In this document: positions 16,840 through 25,762 of the stretch, one piece after another | Position numbering within the stretch: position 1 is the first letter of the stretch | Layout: every line of letters starts with the position of its first letter | Assembly: GCF_034259325.1 (NCBI RefSeq) | Contig: NZ_JAXIVS010000008.1 | Location: forward strand, 310,001 to 374,000 | Direction: 5' to 3' | Source: Hyalangium ruber | GTDB lineage: Bacteria; Myxococcota; Myxococcia; Myxococcales; Myxococcaceae | Length of the DNA: 64,000 nucleotides | The notes under the pieces: model-generated | The model's database searches: none | The model's input: only the letters and a program-made list of their open reading frames with translations | What the model was told of the DNA's origin: nothing | Program-made: the position numbers and the translations under genes

Positions 16840-19800
16840 TTGCCGCCCCCCCTCGTCCACCAGCTCGTCGAGCGACGAGCGACCGAACTTCCCTCCCATG
16901 TCGCGGTGAGCCATTCAGGTGAGGCGCTCACCTATGCCGCGCTGAACGAGCAGGCGAACCGATTGGCGCATGCGCTGCTCGCGCGAGGTGCAGGGCCGGA
17001 TTCCATCATCGGGATCTGCCTTCCGCGTAGCGTTGAGCTCGTGGTGTCCGTCCTGGGCGTGCTCAAGGCGGGAGCGGCCTGGCTCCCGTTGGAGCCGTCC
17101 ACCCCGCCCGAGCGCCTGCGACACATGGTGGCTTCCGCGGGAGTGCGATGGGTCATCGGCACGGGACCCGCCGTAGAGCGGCTCGCATCGCAAGGCACCC
17201 AGGTGCTCTCTCTCCCGGGCCTGGAGCTCGCGTCGTTTCCGGCCGTGAACCCGGGCATCCGCGTCCTGCCCGAGCACCTCGCCTACGTCATCTACACCTC
17301 GGGCTCCACGGGGCTGCCCAAGGGGGTGATGATCAGCCACCGCGCCCTGTCCGCCTTCACGGCGTACCACTGCGGCACGTTCGCGCTGTCGCCGACGGAT
17401 CGCGCGGGGGTGATTGCCTCGCTGGGCTTCGACGCCGTGGTCATGTCCATCCTGCCCTCGCTGGCCGCGGGCGTTCGCCTGGAGCTGCCGGTGGACGAGG
17501 AGACCCGCCTGTCGCCCCAGAAGTTGCAGGAGTGGCTGCTGGCCCAGGGCATCACCTTCGTCTTCCTGCCTACTCCGCTCGCTGAGCGCATGCTCCCGCT
17601 TGCCTGGCCCGAGGCCTGTGCCCTGCGCCTCATGCTCACCGGGGGAGACCGGCTGCACATGCGCCCCAGGCCCGGGCTGCCCTTCCAGCTCGTGAATGGC
17701 TATGGCCCCGCCGAATGCACCATCTACTGCACCTCGGACGTCGTCCCGCCCGGCGGTGAGTCGCGCGAGGAGCGCCTGCCGTCCATCGGTCGTCCCATCG
17801 ATGGAGCGGAGATTCTCCTGCTCGACCCGGAGCTGCGGCCCGTGGGGGCAGGGGAGACGGGGGAGATCTTCATCGGAGGCTCGGGCCTGGCTCGCGGGTA
17901 CGTGGGCGCGCCGGAACTCACCGCCGAGCGCTTCATCCCGAATCCGTTTTCCCGCGCTGGCGGGGAGCGGCTGTATCGCACGGGGGACCTCGGCCGGTGG
18001 TTGCCGGATGGCTCGCTCGAGTTCCATGGTCGCTCGGACCGGCAGGTGAAGGTCCGCGGCATTCGCATCGAGCCCGCGGAGATCACCGCCGCGCTGCTGA
18101 CCCATCCGCACGTGGGAGCCGCGCACGTCATGGCGCGGAGCACCGGTACCCCGGAGGCAGGGCGGGACGTCTCCTTCGTGGCGTGGTTCGCGCCCAAGGA
18201 CGCGCGCGCCGTCCCCGGCACGGCGCAGCTTCGCGAGCACCTCCGGGCCTGGCTTCCCGAGGCCATGATTCCGCGGACATTCGTCGTGGTGGATGCGCTT
18301 CCGCTCGGCCCCACCGGCAAGGTGGACCCCCAGGCGCTCCCCGTTCCGGCCGCCCACGCGTCCCGGAGCAGTGAGTACGTCGCGCCCCGCACGGAGCTGG
18401 AGCGCGGCCTCGCGCGGGTGTGGCAGGAAGTCCTGCGCCTGGAGCAGGTGGGCATCCAGGACGACTTCTTCGCGCTGGGTGGCCACTCCCTGCTCGCCAC
18501 GCAGATCACCGCCCGGGTCGAGGACTCGCTGCGCATCCCCCTGTCTCTGAGGGAGCTCTTCGCTCACCCGCGCATTGCCCAGCTCGCGGAGGTGCTGGAG
18601 GCGCGGCGTGCTGCTCCCGCGAAGGCCCTGCTGCCTCCCGTGGTTCGTGCCGCCAGCCAGCGGGCACCGCTCTCCGTGCAGCAAGAGCAGGTCTGGTTCC
18701 TCCAGAAGCTGTCCCCCGACAGCATCTCCTACCAGGCGCAGACGACCCTCCGCGTGCTGGGCGGGCTGGACCTGGCGGTTCTCGAGCGCGCCTTGACGGA
18801 GATTACCCGGCGCCACGAGCTGCTGCGGACCACATATGAGGAGGTCGACGGCCGGCCGTGGCAGCGCGTTCTGCCCGTGACGCCGGTGCATGTTCCCCTG
18901 CTCGACCTGAGTGTGCTGCCCGCGGACGAAAGGGAGCGCCAGCGGGAGGCGGCCATCCGCCAGGAGCTGCGGCGGCCCATCTCCCTCTTCGAGCCTCCGC
19001 TGGCCCGATGGAGCGCCATTCGTCTGGCTCCGGACGAGCACGAGCTCGTGCTCGTTGAGCACCACGTCGTCCACGACGGTGCGTCCTTCTCCGTGCTGAT
19101 GTGGGAGCTGGACGCGCTCTACAACGCCTACCTGCGGGGAGAAGAATCGCCGCTGCCGGAGCTGCTCGTGCAGTACCGCGACTTCGCCGCCTGGCAGCGC
19201 GAGGTGCTCGACTCCCCGGCCATGAAGGCTCAGCTCGCGTTCTGGCGCGAGCGGCTGGCTGGCGCGCCCGAGGTGCTGCCGCTGCGCACCGACCACCCGC
19301 GACCCCGTGTGCAGACCTTCAACGGGGACCTCCTCCGGTTGGAGCTGCCGCCCGCGCTGCCTGGCGCCCTGCGCACCTTCTGCCAGCAGGAGGGTGTCAC
19401 CCTCTTCAACGTCCTCTTCGCCGCCTTCGCCACGTTGCTTCACCGATACACCGGGGAGCGGGACTTGTGCATCGGCTCGGCCTTCGCCGCCAGAGCCGGT
19501 GTCCGGAACATCGAGAACCTCATCGGCATGTTCGTCAATGCCGTCGTCCTGCGGTGTGACGTCTCTGGCGCTCCGCCGTTCCGGGACCTGGTCCGCCAGG
19601 TGCGTGACCTCACGGCGGCGGCGGCGGAGAACCAGACGTATCCCTTCCTCAAGCTGATCGAGGCCCTGGGCGTGAAGCGCGACCCCAGCCGAAACCCGCT
19701 CGTTCAGGCCATGTTCAGCTTTCACGACTCGGCTGTGCCCAGTCCTCAACTGGGCGGCGCCGCCTGCACCATCTTCGAGCGTGGCAACGGCTCCTCGAAG

Positions 19801-21924
19801 GTGGACCTGGACGTCGTCGCCATTCCGCATGCCGGCCGATACCTGGGAGACCCGACGCGCGGCGATGCGCGCATCTCGCTCATCTGGGAGTACAACCGGG
19901 ACCTCTTCGACCGCGCGACGATGGAGCGGATGTCCACCCACTTCATGCGGCTGCTCGAGTCCGCGGTGGCCAGCCCCGGCACCCCGGTGTCGCGGCTGCC
20001 GATGCTCGTCGATGCGGAGCGCCACGCCCTCCTGGTGGAGCGAAACGGCCCCGTCGCGTCTGGCTCCGAGCCCTCAGTGCATCACCAGGTACTGGCGCAG
20101 GCTCTGCGGACTCCCGGCGCGGTGGCCGTGCGAGACGAGGTGGGGAGCCTCACCTACGCGGAGTTGGTCCGGCGCGCGACGCTGCTGGCCGAGCATCTCC
20201 GTCGGCAGGGCGCGGGCGAGGACTCGGTCGTTGGCGTCTGCACGCCTCGCGGCGCCGACCTGGTGACGGCCGAGCTGGGGGTGATGTTGGCCGGTGCCGC
20301 CTTTTTGCCCCTGGATCCTGAGCACCCCGCGGATCGGCTCGCGCTCATCCTCGCCGATGCCGGCGTTCGCCAGGTGGTCACCACCCGAGCGCTCTCCGAG
20401 CGGCTTCCTGCCTCGCTGGAGCGGGTGTGCGTCGAGGACTTCCGTGCCCCCGGCACACCGCGCGCTGACCTTCCTACCGGCGTGCGGCCCGGCCAGCTGG
20501 CCTATGTCATGTACACCTCTGGGTCCACGGGCCGACCCAAGGGGGTGATGGTGGAGCACCGCTCGCTGGCCCACCTCGTTGGGTGGCACCGGCGCGCCTT
20601 CGGCCTGGACGCCGACAGCCGCACCACGCTCCTTTACTCGCCCGCCTTCGATCCCTCCGCAGCGGAGATCTGGCCGGCGCTGGTGGCCGGCGCCACGCTG
20701 CACGTCCCCGTACAGGACGTGCGGCTGTCCCCAGAGCGGCTCCAGGCCTGGCTCCTGTCCGAGCGCATCACCTTCACGGACCTGCCCACGGCGCTCGCTG
20801 AGCGTCTGCTGGCCCTGCCATGGCCCGCTTCGTGCGAGCTGCGCACGGTGCTTGCGGGCGGAGACCGGCTCCACGCACGTCCGGCGCCTGGACTGCCTTG
20901 GCGGCTGTTCAACCAATACGGCCCCACCGAGACCACCGTGACGGCCACCTCCGGCGAGGTTCTCCCCGCCGAGAGGGATGAGGCACTGCCCGCCATCGGT
21001 CAGCCCATCGACGGGGCCACGGCGTACGTTCTGGATGCCGAGCTGCAACTGGTGCCCCCAGGCGTCGCGGGAGAGCTGTACATCGGCGGCGCCGGAGTGG
21101 CGCGGGGCTACCTGAACCGCCCGGAGCTCACCGCCGGGTCCTTCATCCCCGACCCGTTCTCCTCGAGCCCTGGCGCGCGCCTGTACCGCACGGGAGATCG
21201 GGTCGCCGTGCGGCCGGAAGGTGCGCTCGAGTTCCTGGGCCGCATGGACGCGCAGGTCAAGATTCGCGGCTTTCGGGTTGAGCCAGCGGAGATCTCCGCG
21301 CTGCTGCGCACGTATCCAGGACTCGCAGAGGCCCACGTCCGCGCCTGGAGTCCCCCAGGTGGTGAGCCGCGGCTGGTCGGCTATCTCGTCCCCCTGGCGG
21401 GCCAGGCCATGCCTCCGCCGGCGCGGCTGCGCGAGCACCTCGCCCGCGAGCTGCCGGCCTACATGATTCCCTCTGCTTACGTGGAGCTGAGGGCTCTGCC
21501 GCTCACCCATAGCGGCAAGGTGGACGAGCGAGCGCTGCCCGAGCCCGCTCCCGTGGCGCAAGCGCCCCAGGTCCCGCTCGCGAACGAGCTGGAGCGCCAG
21601 ATCGCTGGCTTCTGGTGCGAGACGCTCCGCCTGGAGCGGGTGGGCGCGGAGGACAACTTCTTCGATCTCGGCGGACACTCCCTGCTGCTTGCGCAAGTGC
21701 AGCACCTGCTGAAGAGCCGCCTGGGCCACGACCTGCCCATGGTGAAGTTGTTCGAGTTCCCCACGGTCCGGGCACTCGCCGGGTATCTCCAGGGCCAGGA
21801 TGATGGCGGCGAGGCGGCCGCCGCGCAGGAGCAGCGACAGGAGCAGCGACGGAGCGGGCGCGCGCGCTTGCTGAACCGCCGGGGAAGGCTGGCGACGGAT
21901 AGCAGCTCGGAGGAATCGGAATGA
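16840..21924 (+). CDS. Nonribosomal peptide synthetase, A-T-C-A-T
   Basis: 1694 residues from a TTG start four bases after GGAGG. Domain order: adenylation A1 (about 10-500, YTSGSTGLPKGV), carrier T1 (Ser550 in LGGHSLL), condensation C (about 615-1040, active HHVVHDG at 741-747), adenylation A2 (about 1070-1545, YTSGSTGRPKGV) and carrier T2 (Ser1614 in LGGHSLL). Having no C domain before A1 makes it the loading module. By-eye specificity codes are D-A-M-F-L-G-G-I-Y-K for A1 (probably hydrophobic) and D-P-A-D-L-G-Q-V-T-K for A2 (more polar); neither matches a code I know. There is no epimerase, methyltransferase or thioesterase. The last 35 residues, basic then acidic (ending SSSEESE), may dock onto the PKS. 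The stop overlaps the PKS start (ATGA). Confidence 0.95.
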   Translation: MPPPLVHQLVERRATELPSHVAVSHSGEALTYAALNEQANRLAHALLARGAGPDSIIGICLPRSVELVVSVLGVLKAGAAWLPLEPSTPPERLRHMVASAGVRWVIGTGPAVERLASQGTQVLSLPGLELASFPAVNPGIRVLPEHLAYVIYTSGSTGLPKGVMISHRALSAFTAYHCGTFALSPTDRAGVIASLGFDAVVMSILPSLAAGVRLELPVDEETRLSPQKLQEWLLAQGITFVFLPTPLAERMLPLAWPEACALRLMLTGGDRLHMRPRPGLPFQLVNGYGPAECTIYCTSDVVPPGGESREERLPSIGRPIDGAEILLLDPELRPVGAGETGEIFIGGSGLARGYVGAPELTAERFIPNPFSRAGGERLYRTGDLGRWLPDGSLEFHGRSDRQVKVRGIRIEPAEITAALLTHPHVGAAHVMARSTGTPEAGRDVSFVAWFAPKDARAVPGTAQLREHLRAWLPEAMIPRTFVVVDALPLGPTGKVDPQALPVPAAHASRSSEYVAPRTELERGLARVWQEVLRLEQVGIQDDFFALGGHSLLATQITARVEDSLRIPLSLRELFAHPRIAQLAEVLEARRAAPAKALLPPVVRAASQRAPLSVQQEQVWFLQKLSPDSISYQAQTTLRVLGGLDLAVLERALTEITRRHELLRTTYEEVDGRPWQRVLPVTPVHVPLLDLSVLPADERERQREAAIRQELRRPISLFEPPLARWSAIRLAPDEHELVLVEHHVVHDGASFSVLMWELDALYNAYLRGEESPLPELLVQYRDFAAWQREVLDSPAMKAQLAFWRERLAGAPEVLPLRTDHPRPRVQTFNGDLLRLELPPALPGALRTFCQQEGVTLFNVLFAAFATLLHRYTGERDLCIGSAFAARAGVRNIENLIGMFVNAVVLRCDVSGAPPFRDLVRQVRDLTAAAAENQTYPFLKLIEALGVKRDPSRNPLVQAMFSFHDSAVPSPQLGGAACTIFERGNGSSKVDLDVVAIPHAGRYLGDPTRGDARISLIWEYNRDLFDRATMERMSTHFMRLLESAVASPGTPVSRLPMLVDAERHALLVERNGPVASGSEPSVHHQVLAQALRTPGAVAVRDEVGSLTYAELVRRATLLAEHLRRQGAGEDSVVGVCTPRGADLVTAELGVMLAGAAFLPLDPEHPADRLALILADAGVRQVVTTRALSERLPASLERVCVEDFRAPGTPRADLPTGVRPGQLAYVMYTSGSTGRPKGVMVEHRSLAHLVGWHRRAFGLDADSRTTLLYSPAFDPSAAEIWPALVAGATLHVPVQDVRLSPERLQAWLLSERITFTDLPTALAERLLALPWPASCELRTVLAGGDRLHARPAPGLPWRLFNQYGPTETTVTATSGEVLPAERDEALPAIGQPIDGATAYVLDAELQLVPPGVAGELYIGGAGVARGYLNRPELTAGSFIPDPFSSSPGARLYRTGDRVAVRPEGALEFLGRMDAQVKIRGFRVEPAEISALLRTYPGLAEAHVRAWSPPGGEPRLVGYLVPLAGQAMPPPARLREHLARELPAYMIPSAYVELRALPLTHSGKVDERALPEPAPVAQAPQVPLANELERQIAGFWCETLRLERVGAEDNFFDLGGHSLLLAQVQHLLKSRLGHDLPMVKLFEFPTVRALAGYLQGQDDGGEAAAAQEQRQEQRRSGRARLLNRRGRLATDSSSEESE

Positions 21925-24900
21925 GTGCCTCGCAGGAGCTGGAGGAAGAGGACCGCTCCGCGCACATCGCGGTGGTGGGCCTGGCGTGCCGGCTCCCCGG
22001 TGCCGCCAACGCCGAGGAGTTCTGGGCCAACCTGGCTGGCGGCGTCGAGTCCATCACCTTCTTCGGCCCGGACGGGCGCCCCTGCCAGCAGCCAGCAGGG
22101 GAGAGCGCTTCGGGCCAGGAGGTGCCCGCCTTCGGCATGGTGGCGGACGCCGACATGTTCGACGCGGCGGCCTTCAGCTGTTCGCCCCTGGAAGCCCTCA
22201 TGCTGGACCCGCAGCACCGGGTGTTCCTGGAGTGCGCGCGCGAGGCACTGGAGGACGCCGGGTATGACCCCGCACGCTACCGTGGCGCCATCGGCGTCTA
22301 CGCTGGGGGCAGCGAAACCTCCTATCTGTCCGCGCTCCGCGCCCGGAGGGATCTGCTCGCGGGTGCCAGCGACTGGCAGCTTCGGCTGGCCACGGGCGTG
22401 GACTTCCTCACCAGTCGGGTGGCCTACAAGCTCGGGCTGCGGGGGCCCGCCGTCACCGTGCAGACGGCCTGCTCCACGTCCCTGGTCGCCATCCACGTGG
22501 CCGCTCAGGCGCTGCTCGCCGGGGACTGCGACATCGCCCTGGCCGGAGGCGCGTCGATGCATGTGCCGCCACGCTTCGGCCACTACAGCGAAGGCGGGCC
22601 GCTGTCTCCGGACGGCCGCTGCCGTGCTTTCGACTCGCGCGCGCAGGGCACCGTGGGCAGCAATGGCGCCGCGCTCGTGGTGCTCAAGCGGCTCTCGGAT
22701 GCCCTGGAGGATGGGGACACCATCCGCGCCGTGCTCCGGGGCTCCGCCATCAACAACGACGCCGCTGGGAAGATTGGCTTCACCGCGCCGAGCGTGGAGG
22801 GCCAGGCCCACGTCATCGAGACCGCCCAGCGCGCCGCCGGCGTGGAGCCCGAGGGCATCACCTATATCGAGGCCCATGGCACCGGTACGCGGCTGGGAGA
22901 CCCCATCGAGCTCGCCGCGCTGACGAAGGCGTTCGGCACCTCCCAGCGGCACTTCTGCTGGATTGGCTCGGTGAAGACGAACATCGGCCACACGGACGCG
23001 GCGGCGGGCGTGGCTGGCTTCATCAAGACCGTCCTCGCGCTGGAGCACCGGAAGCTGCCGCCCAGCCTGAACTTCGAGAAGCCCAACCCGGAGATCGACT
23101 TCGAGCACAGCCCCTTCCGTGTGAATACGGAGCTGCGGGACTGGGACACTGGCGGCCTGCAACGACGGGCCGGCGTCAGCTCGCTGGGCATCGGCGGCAC
23201 CAATGCTCACGCCGTGCTGGAGGAGGCGCCCGAGCCGCCCGCTCCGGAGCGCTCAAGCACTCCGCAACTGTTGGTGCTGTCAGCCCATGGCCCCGCCGCG
23301 CTGGCCCGGGCCGTGGACCGGCTTGGCGGCCATCTGCGCAAGCACCCGGAAGTCCCTCTTGGCGACGTCGCCTGGACGCTTCAGGTGGGACGCTCCGCGC
23401 ACGCGCACCGTTGGTTCGCCGTGGGCCGGGATACCTCCGAGGTCCTCCGCGCGCTGGCGGAACAGGAGGCCTCCCCAGGCGGCGCGCGTCTGGAGCCGGG
23501 AGAACGCCCGGTGGTGTTCATGTTCTCCGGTCACGGTGGCCAACACGTGGGCATGGGCCGCGAGCTGTATGCCACGCAGCCGGCCTTCCGCGAGGCCGTG
23601 GATGAGTGCCGCGCGCACCTGACACCTCTCGTGGGGTTCGACCTTCGGACGGTGCTCCATCCCGAGCCTTCGGATGCCGACGCGCTCGAACAGGCCTCCG
23701 CTCGGATGGGAGAGCTCGTCATCGGCCAGCTCTCCGTCTTCGTCATCGAGTACGCGGTGGCGCGGCTGTGGAAGCGCTGGGGCGTGAAGCCCGCAGCCGT
23801 GGTGGGGCACAGCCTGGGTGCCTATGCCGCCGCCACGGTGGCTGGCGTGTTCTCCCTGCCGGATGCCCTGCGCCTGGTCCTGGAGCGCGCGCGCATCATC
23901 GCGAGTCTGCCCGAGGGCGCCATGTTGGCCGTGCCGCTGCCCGAGGCCGAGCTGGCGCCCCTGCTCCAGGCTGGGATCTCCCTGGCGGCCGTGAACGGAC
24001 CCGCGCAATGCACGCTGGCCGGTACGGTGGCGGACATTGAAGCCTTTCAGGCCCGGCTGACGGCGCGCGGCGTGGAGTCGCGCATCCTGCGCATCCCGCG
24101 CGCTGGGCACTCGCACCTCGTAGAGCCGGTCCTGGCCGCGTTCACCGCCTGCGTCCAGCGCGTCGAGCGTCGTCCTCCCCAGCTCCCGTGGATCTCCGAC
24201 CTCACCGGCGCCGCCGTCTCGGCGGAGCAGGCCGTGGACCCTGCATACTGGGTCGCGCACCTGCGCCACACGGTCCGCTTTGGCGATGCGCTGAGCACGC
24301 TGCTCGCCGGCCCGGCCAGCATCTTCCTGGAGGTGGGGCCTGGACGGACCCTGGCGACACTGGCGCGCCAGCACCCCGCCGCGGGTACGCACCTCTCGGT
24401 GGCCACCCTCCCGCACCCCGCGGACAACACATCCGATCTGGTCAGCGCGCTCACCGCGGCCGGGCGCCTGTGGTCCGTGGGAGTTCCGCTCTCCTGGCAG
24501 GGATTGCACGCAGGCGCGCGGCGTCGGCGGGTGCCTCTGCCGACCTATCCCTTCGAGCGCCAGCGCTACCTGGTCGAGGCGCCGGACATGCCCGCTCCCG
24601 TTTCGGCGCAGGCAGGCGAGGGGACTCTGCTCGGCGTGCCTCGGAACGAGCCGGCTTTCGTGGCTCCTGCCGCCGAGCAGGAGTTGCCCGGGAGCGAAGA
24701 TCTGATGGTGCGCCGCATCGCCACCGCCTTCGCCGAGGTTCTGGGGTTGCCCCGGGTGGGGCTCCACGACAACTTCTTCGAGCTGGGGGGCGACTCGCTG
24801 ATGGCGTCGCAGCTCATCGCGCGGCTGCGCCCGCATCTCTCCGCTCCCCTGCGGGTGAAGAACATCTTCCGCGCCCCCACCGTGGCCCGGCTGGCCCGCT

Positions 24901-24986
24901 TCATCGAGGAGGCGTCGGCCGGCGCCAGTCCGCCCTCGGGGCCGGACGAGCCCGCGTCACCCCCCGTGCGTCCCTCCACGAGCTGA
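21921..24986 (+). CDS. Type I polyketide synthase module, KS-AT-ACP
   Basis: 1021 residues forming one minimal module. The KS (about 13-440) has Cys184 in TACSTS and His319 and His357 in EAHGTGT and NIGH, all intact. The AT (about 525-820) has Ser631 in GHSLG and retains the arginine that binds the extender carboxylate (ERARII). Its specificity loop reads RAGHS where malonyl ATs have HAFHS and methylmalonyl ATs YASHS, so the extender unit is uncertain. The ACP (about 935-1005) has Ser959 in LGGDSL. There is no KR, DH, ER or TE, so the beta-keto group should survive the module itself. The ATG overlaps the NRPS stop; its KS would accept the dipeptide from T2. Confidence 0.95.
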   Translation: MSASQELEEEDRSAHIAVVGLACRLPGAANAEEFWANLAGGVESITFFGPDGRPCQQPAGESASGQEVPAFGMVADADMFDAAAFSCSPLEALMLDPQHRVFLECAREALEDAGYDPARYRGAIGVYAGGSETSYLSALRARRDLLAGASDWQLRLATGVDFLTSRVAYKLGLRGPAVTVQTACSTSLVAIHVAAQALLAGDCDIALAGGASMHVPPRFGHYSEGGPLSPDGRCRAFDSRAQGTVGSNGAALVVLKRLSDALEDGDTIRAVLRGSAINNDAAGKIGFTAPSVEGQAHVIETAQRAAGVEPEGITYIEAHGTGTRLGDPIELAALTKAFGTSQRHFCWIGSVKTNIGHTDAAAGVAGFIKTVLALEHRKLPPSLNFEKPNPEIDFEHSPFRVNTELRDWDTGGLQRRAGVSSLGIGGTNAHAVLEEAPEPPAPERSSTPQLLVLSAHGPAALARAVDRLGGHLRKHPEVPLGDVAWTLQVGRSAHAHRWFAVGRDTSEVLRALAEQEASPGGARLEPGERPVVFMFSGHGGQHVGMGRELYATQPAFREAVDECRAHLTPLVGFDLRTVLHPEPSDADALEQASARMGELVIGQLSVFVIEYAVARLWKRWGVKPAAVVGHSLGAYAAATVAGVFSLPDALRLVLERARIIASLPEGAMLAVPLPEAELAPLLQAGISLAAVNGPAQCTLAGTVADIEAFQARLTARGVESRILRIPRAGHSHLVEPVLAAFTACVQRVERRPPQLPWISDLTGAAVSAEQAVDPAYWVAHLRHTVRFGDALSTLLAGPASIFLEVGPGRTLATLARQHPAAGTHLSVATLPHPADNTSDLVSALTAAGRLWSVGVPLSWQGLHAGARRRRVPLPTYPFERQRYLVEAPDMPAPVSAQAGEGTLLGVPRNEPAFVAPAAEQELPGSEDLMVRRIATAFAEVLGLPRVGLHDNFFELGGDSLMASQLIARLRPHLSAPLRVKNIFRAPTVARLARFIEEASAGASPPSGPDEPASPPVRPSTS

Positions 24987-24988
24987 CG

Positions 24989-25762
24989 ATGACCCTGTCT
25001 TCTCCCTGGCTTGCCTGCCGCTTGCGGCGCCCAGACGCCTCCGTGCGCCTCTTCTGCTTCCCCCACAGCGGAGGCTCCGTGGGCGAGTACGTCCGCTGGG
25101 CGGACTCGCTCCCGAGCGTCGAGGTGTGGGGCGTGCAGCTTCCCGGCCGTGGCGCGCGGGTGGAGGAGGCGCCGCTCACCCAGGTGCGCGAGCTGGTGGA
25201 CACCCTGGTGCGCGCGGTGGATTTCGGCACCTCCTTCGCGTTCTTCGGGCACAGCCTGGGGGCACTCGTGGCCTTCGAGACGGCCCGGCGTCTGCGTGAC
25301 CTGGGCCGGGCGCCGCCGGGCTGGCTGTTCCTCTCCGCGGCCCCCGCTCCGCAGGTCCCTCGGCGGGGCATTCTCACGAGCCACCTGGACGACGATGGGC
25401 TGCTCACCGCGCTCGAGCCCATCTACGGCGAGCTGGCCCTGGAGCTCCGGGAAGATGCCGAGCTGCGCGAGCTCATCCTGCCGGGTTTGCGCGCGGACCT
25501 GGCGCTCGTGGAGTCCTACCGGCACGAGGCCGGAGCGCCCCTGGACTGCACCATGGTCGTCACGGGCGGCGCGCAGGACGACCTGACCCGCGAGGAGCTG
25601 GAGCCGTGGCGAGTCCATACCACCGGGCCCTTCGAGCTCCACTTGCTGCCCGGCGGCCACTTCTACCTGCGGGAGCAGAAGGACACGCTCCTGCGCCTCC
25701 TGGGCGAGGCCCTGCGCCAGGGCCCCCCTCGCACCGTTTCCCGAAAGGATCCGCAGCCATGA
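24989..25762 (+). CDS. Type II thioesterase
   Basis: A 257-residue alpha/beta hydrolase of the GrsT/RifR type. It has LFCFPHSGGSVGEYVRWADS near the N-terminus, the nucleophile elbow FFGHSLGALVAFE (serine about residue 90), and the catalytic histidine in LPGGHFYLREQ near the end. Such enzymes remove wrong acyl groups from carrier domains and sometimes release the product. It starts two bases after the PKS stop and overlaps the next gene, so it belongs to the operon. As no integral TE exists, it may do the off-loading here; that is inference. Confidence 0.93.
   Translation: MTLSSPWLACRLRRPDASVRLFCFPHSGGSVGEYVRWADSLPSVEVWGVQLPGRGARVEEAPLTQVRELVDTLVRAVDFGTSFAFFGHSLGALVAFETARRLRDLGRAPPGWLFLSAAPAPQVPRRGILTSHLDDDGLLTALEPIYGELALELREDAELRELILPGLRADLALVESYRHEAGAPLDCTMVVTGGAQDDLTREELEPWRVHTTGPFELHLLPGGHFYLREQKDTLLRLLGEALRQGPPRTVSRKDPQP

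Noticed and set aside
16915-20025. 1036-codon minus-strand frame inside the NRPS gene
   Set aside because: Antisense to a clear NRPS; the translation is low-complexity, rich in Arg, Gly, Gln, Glu and His, with no motifs.
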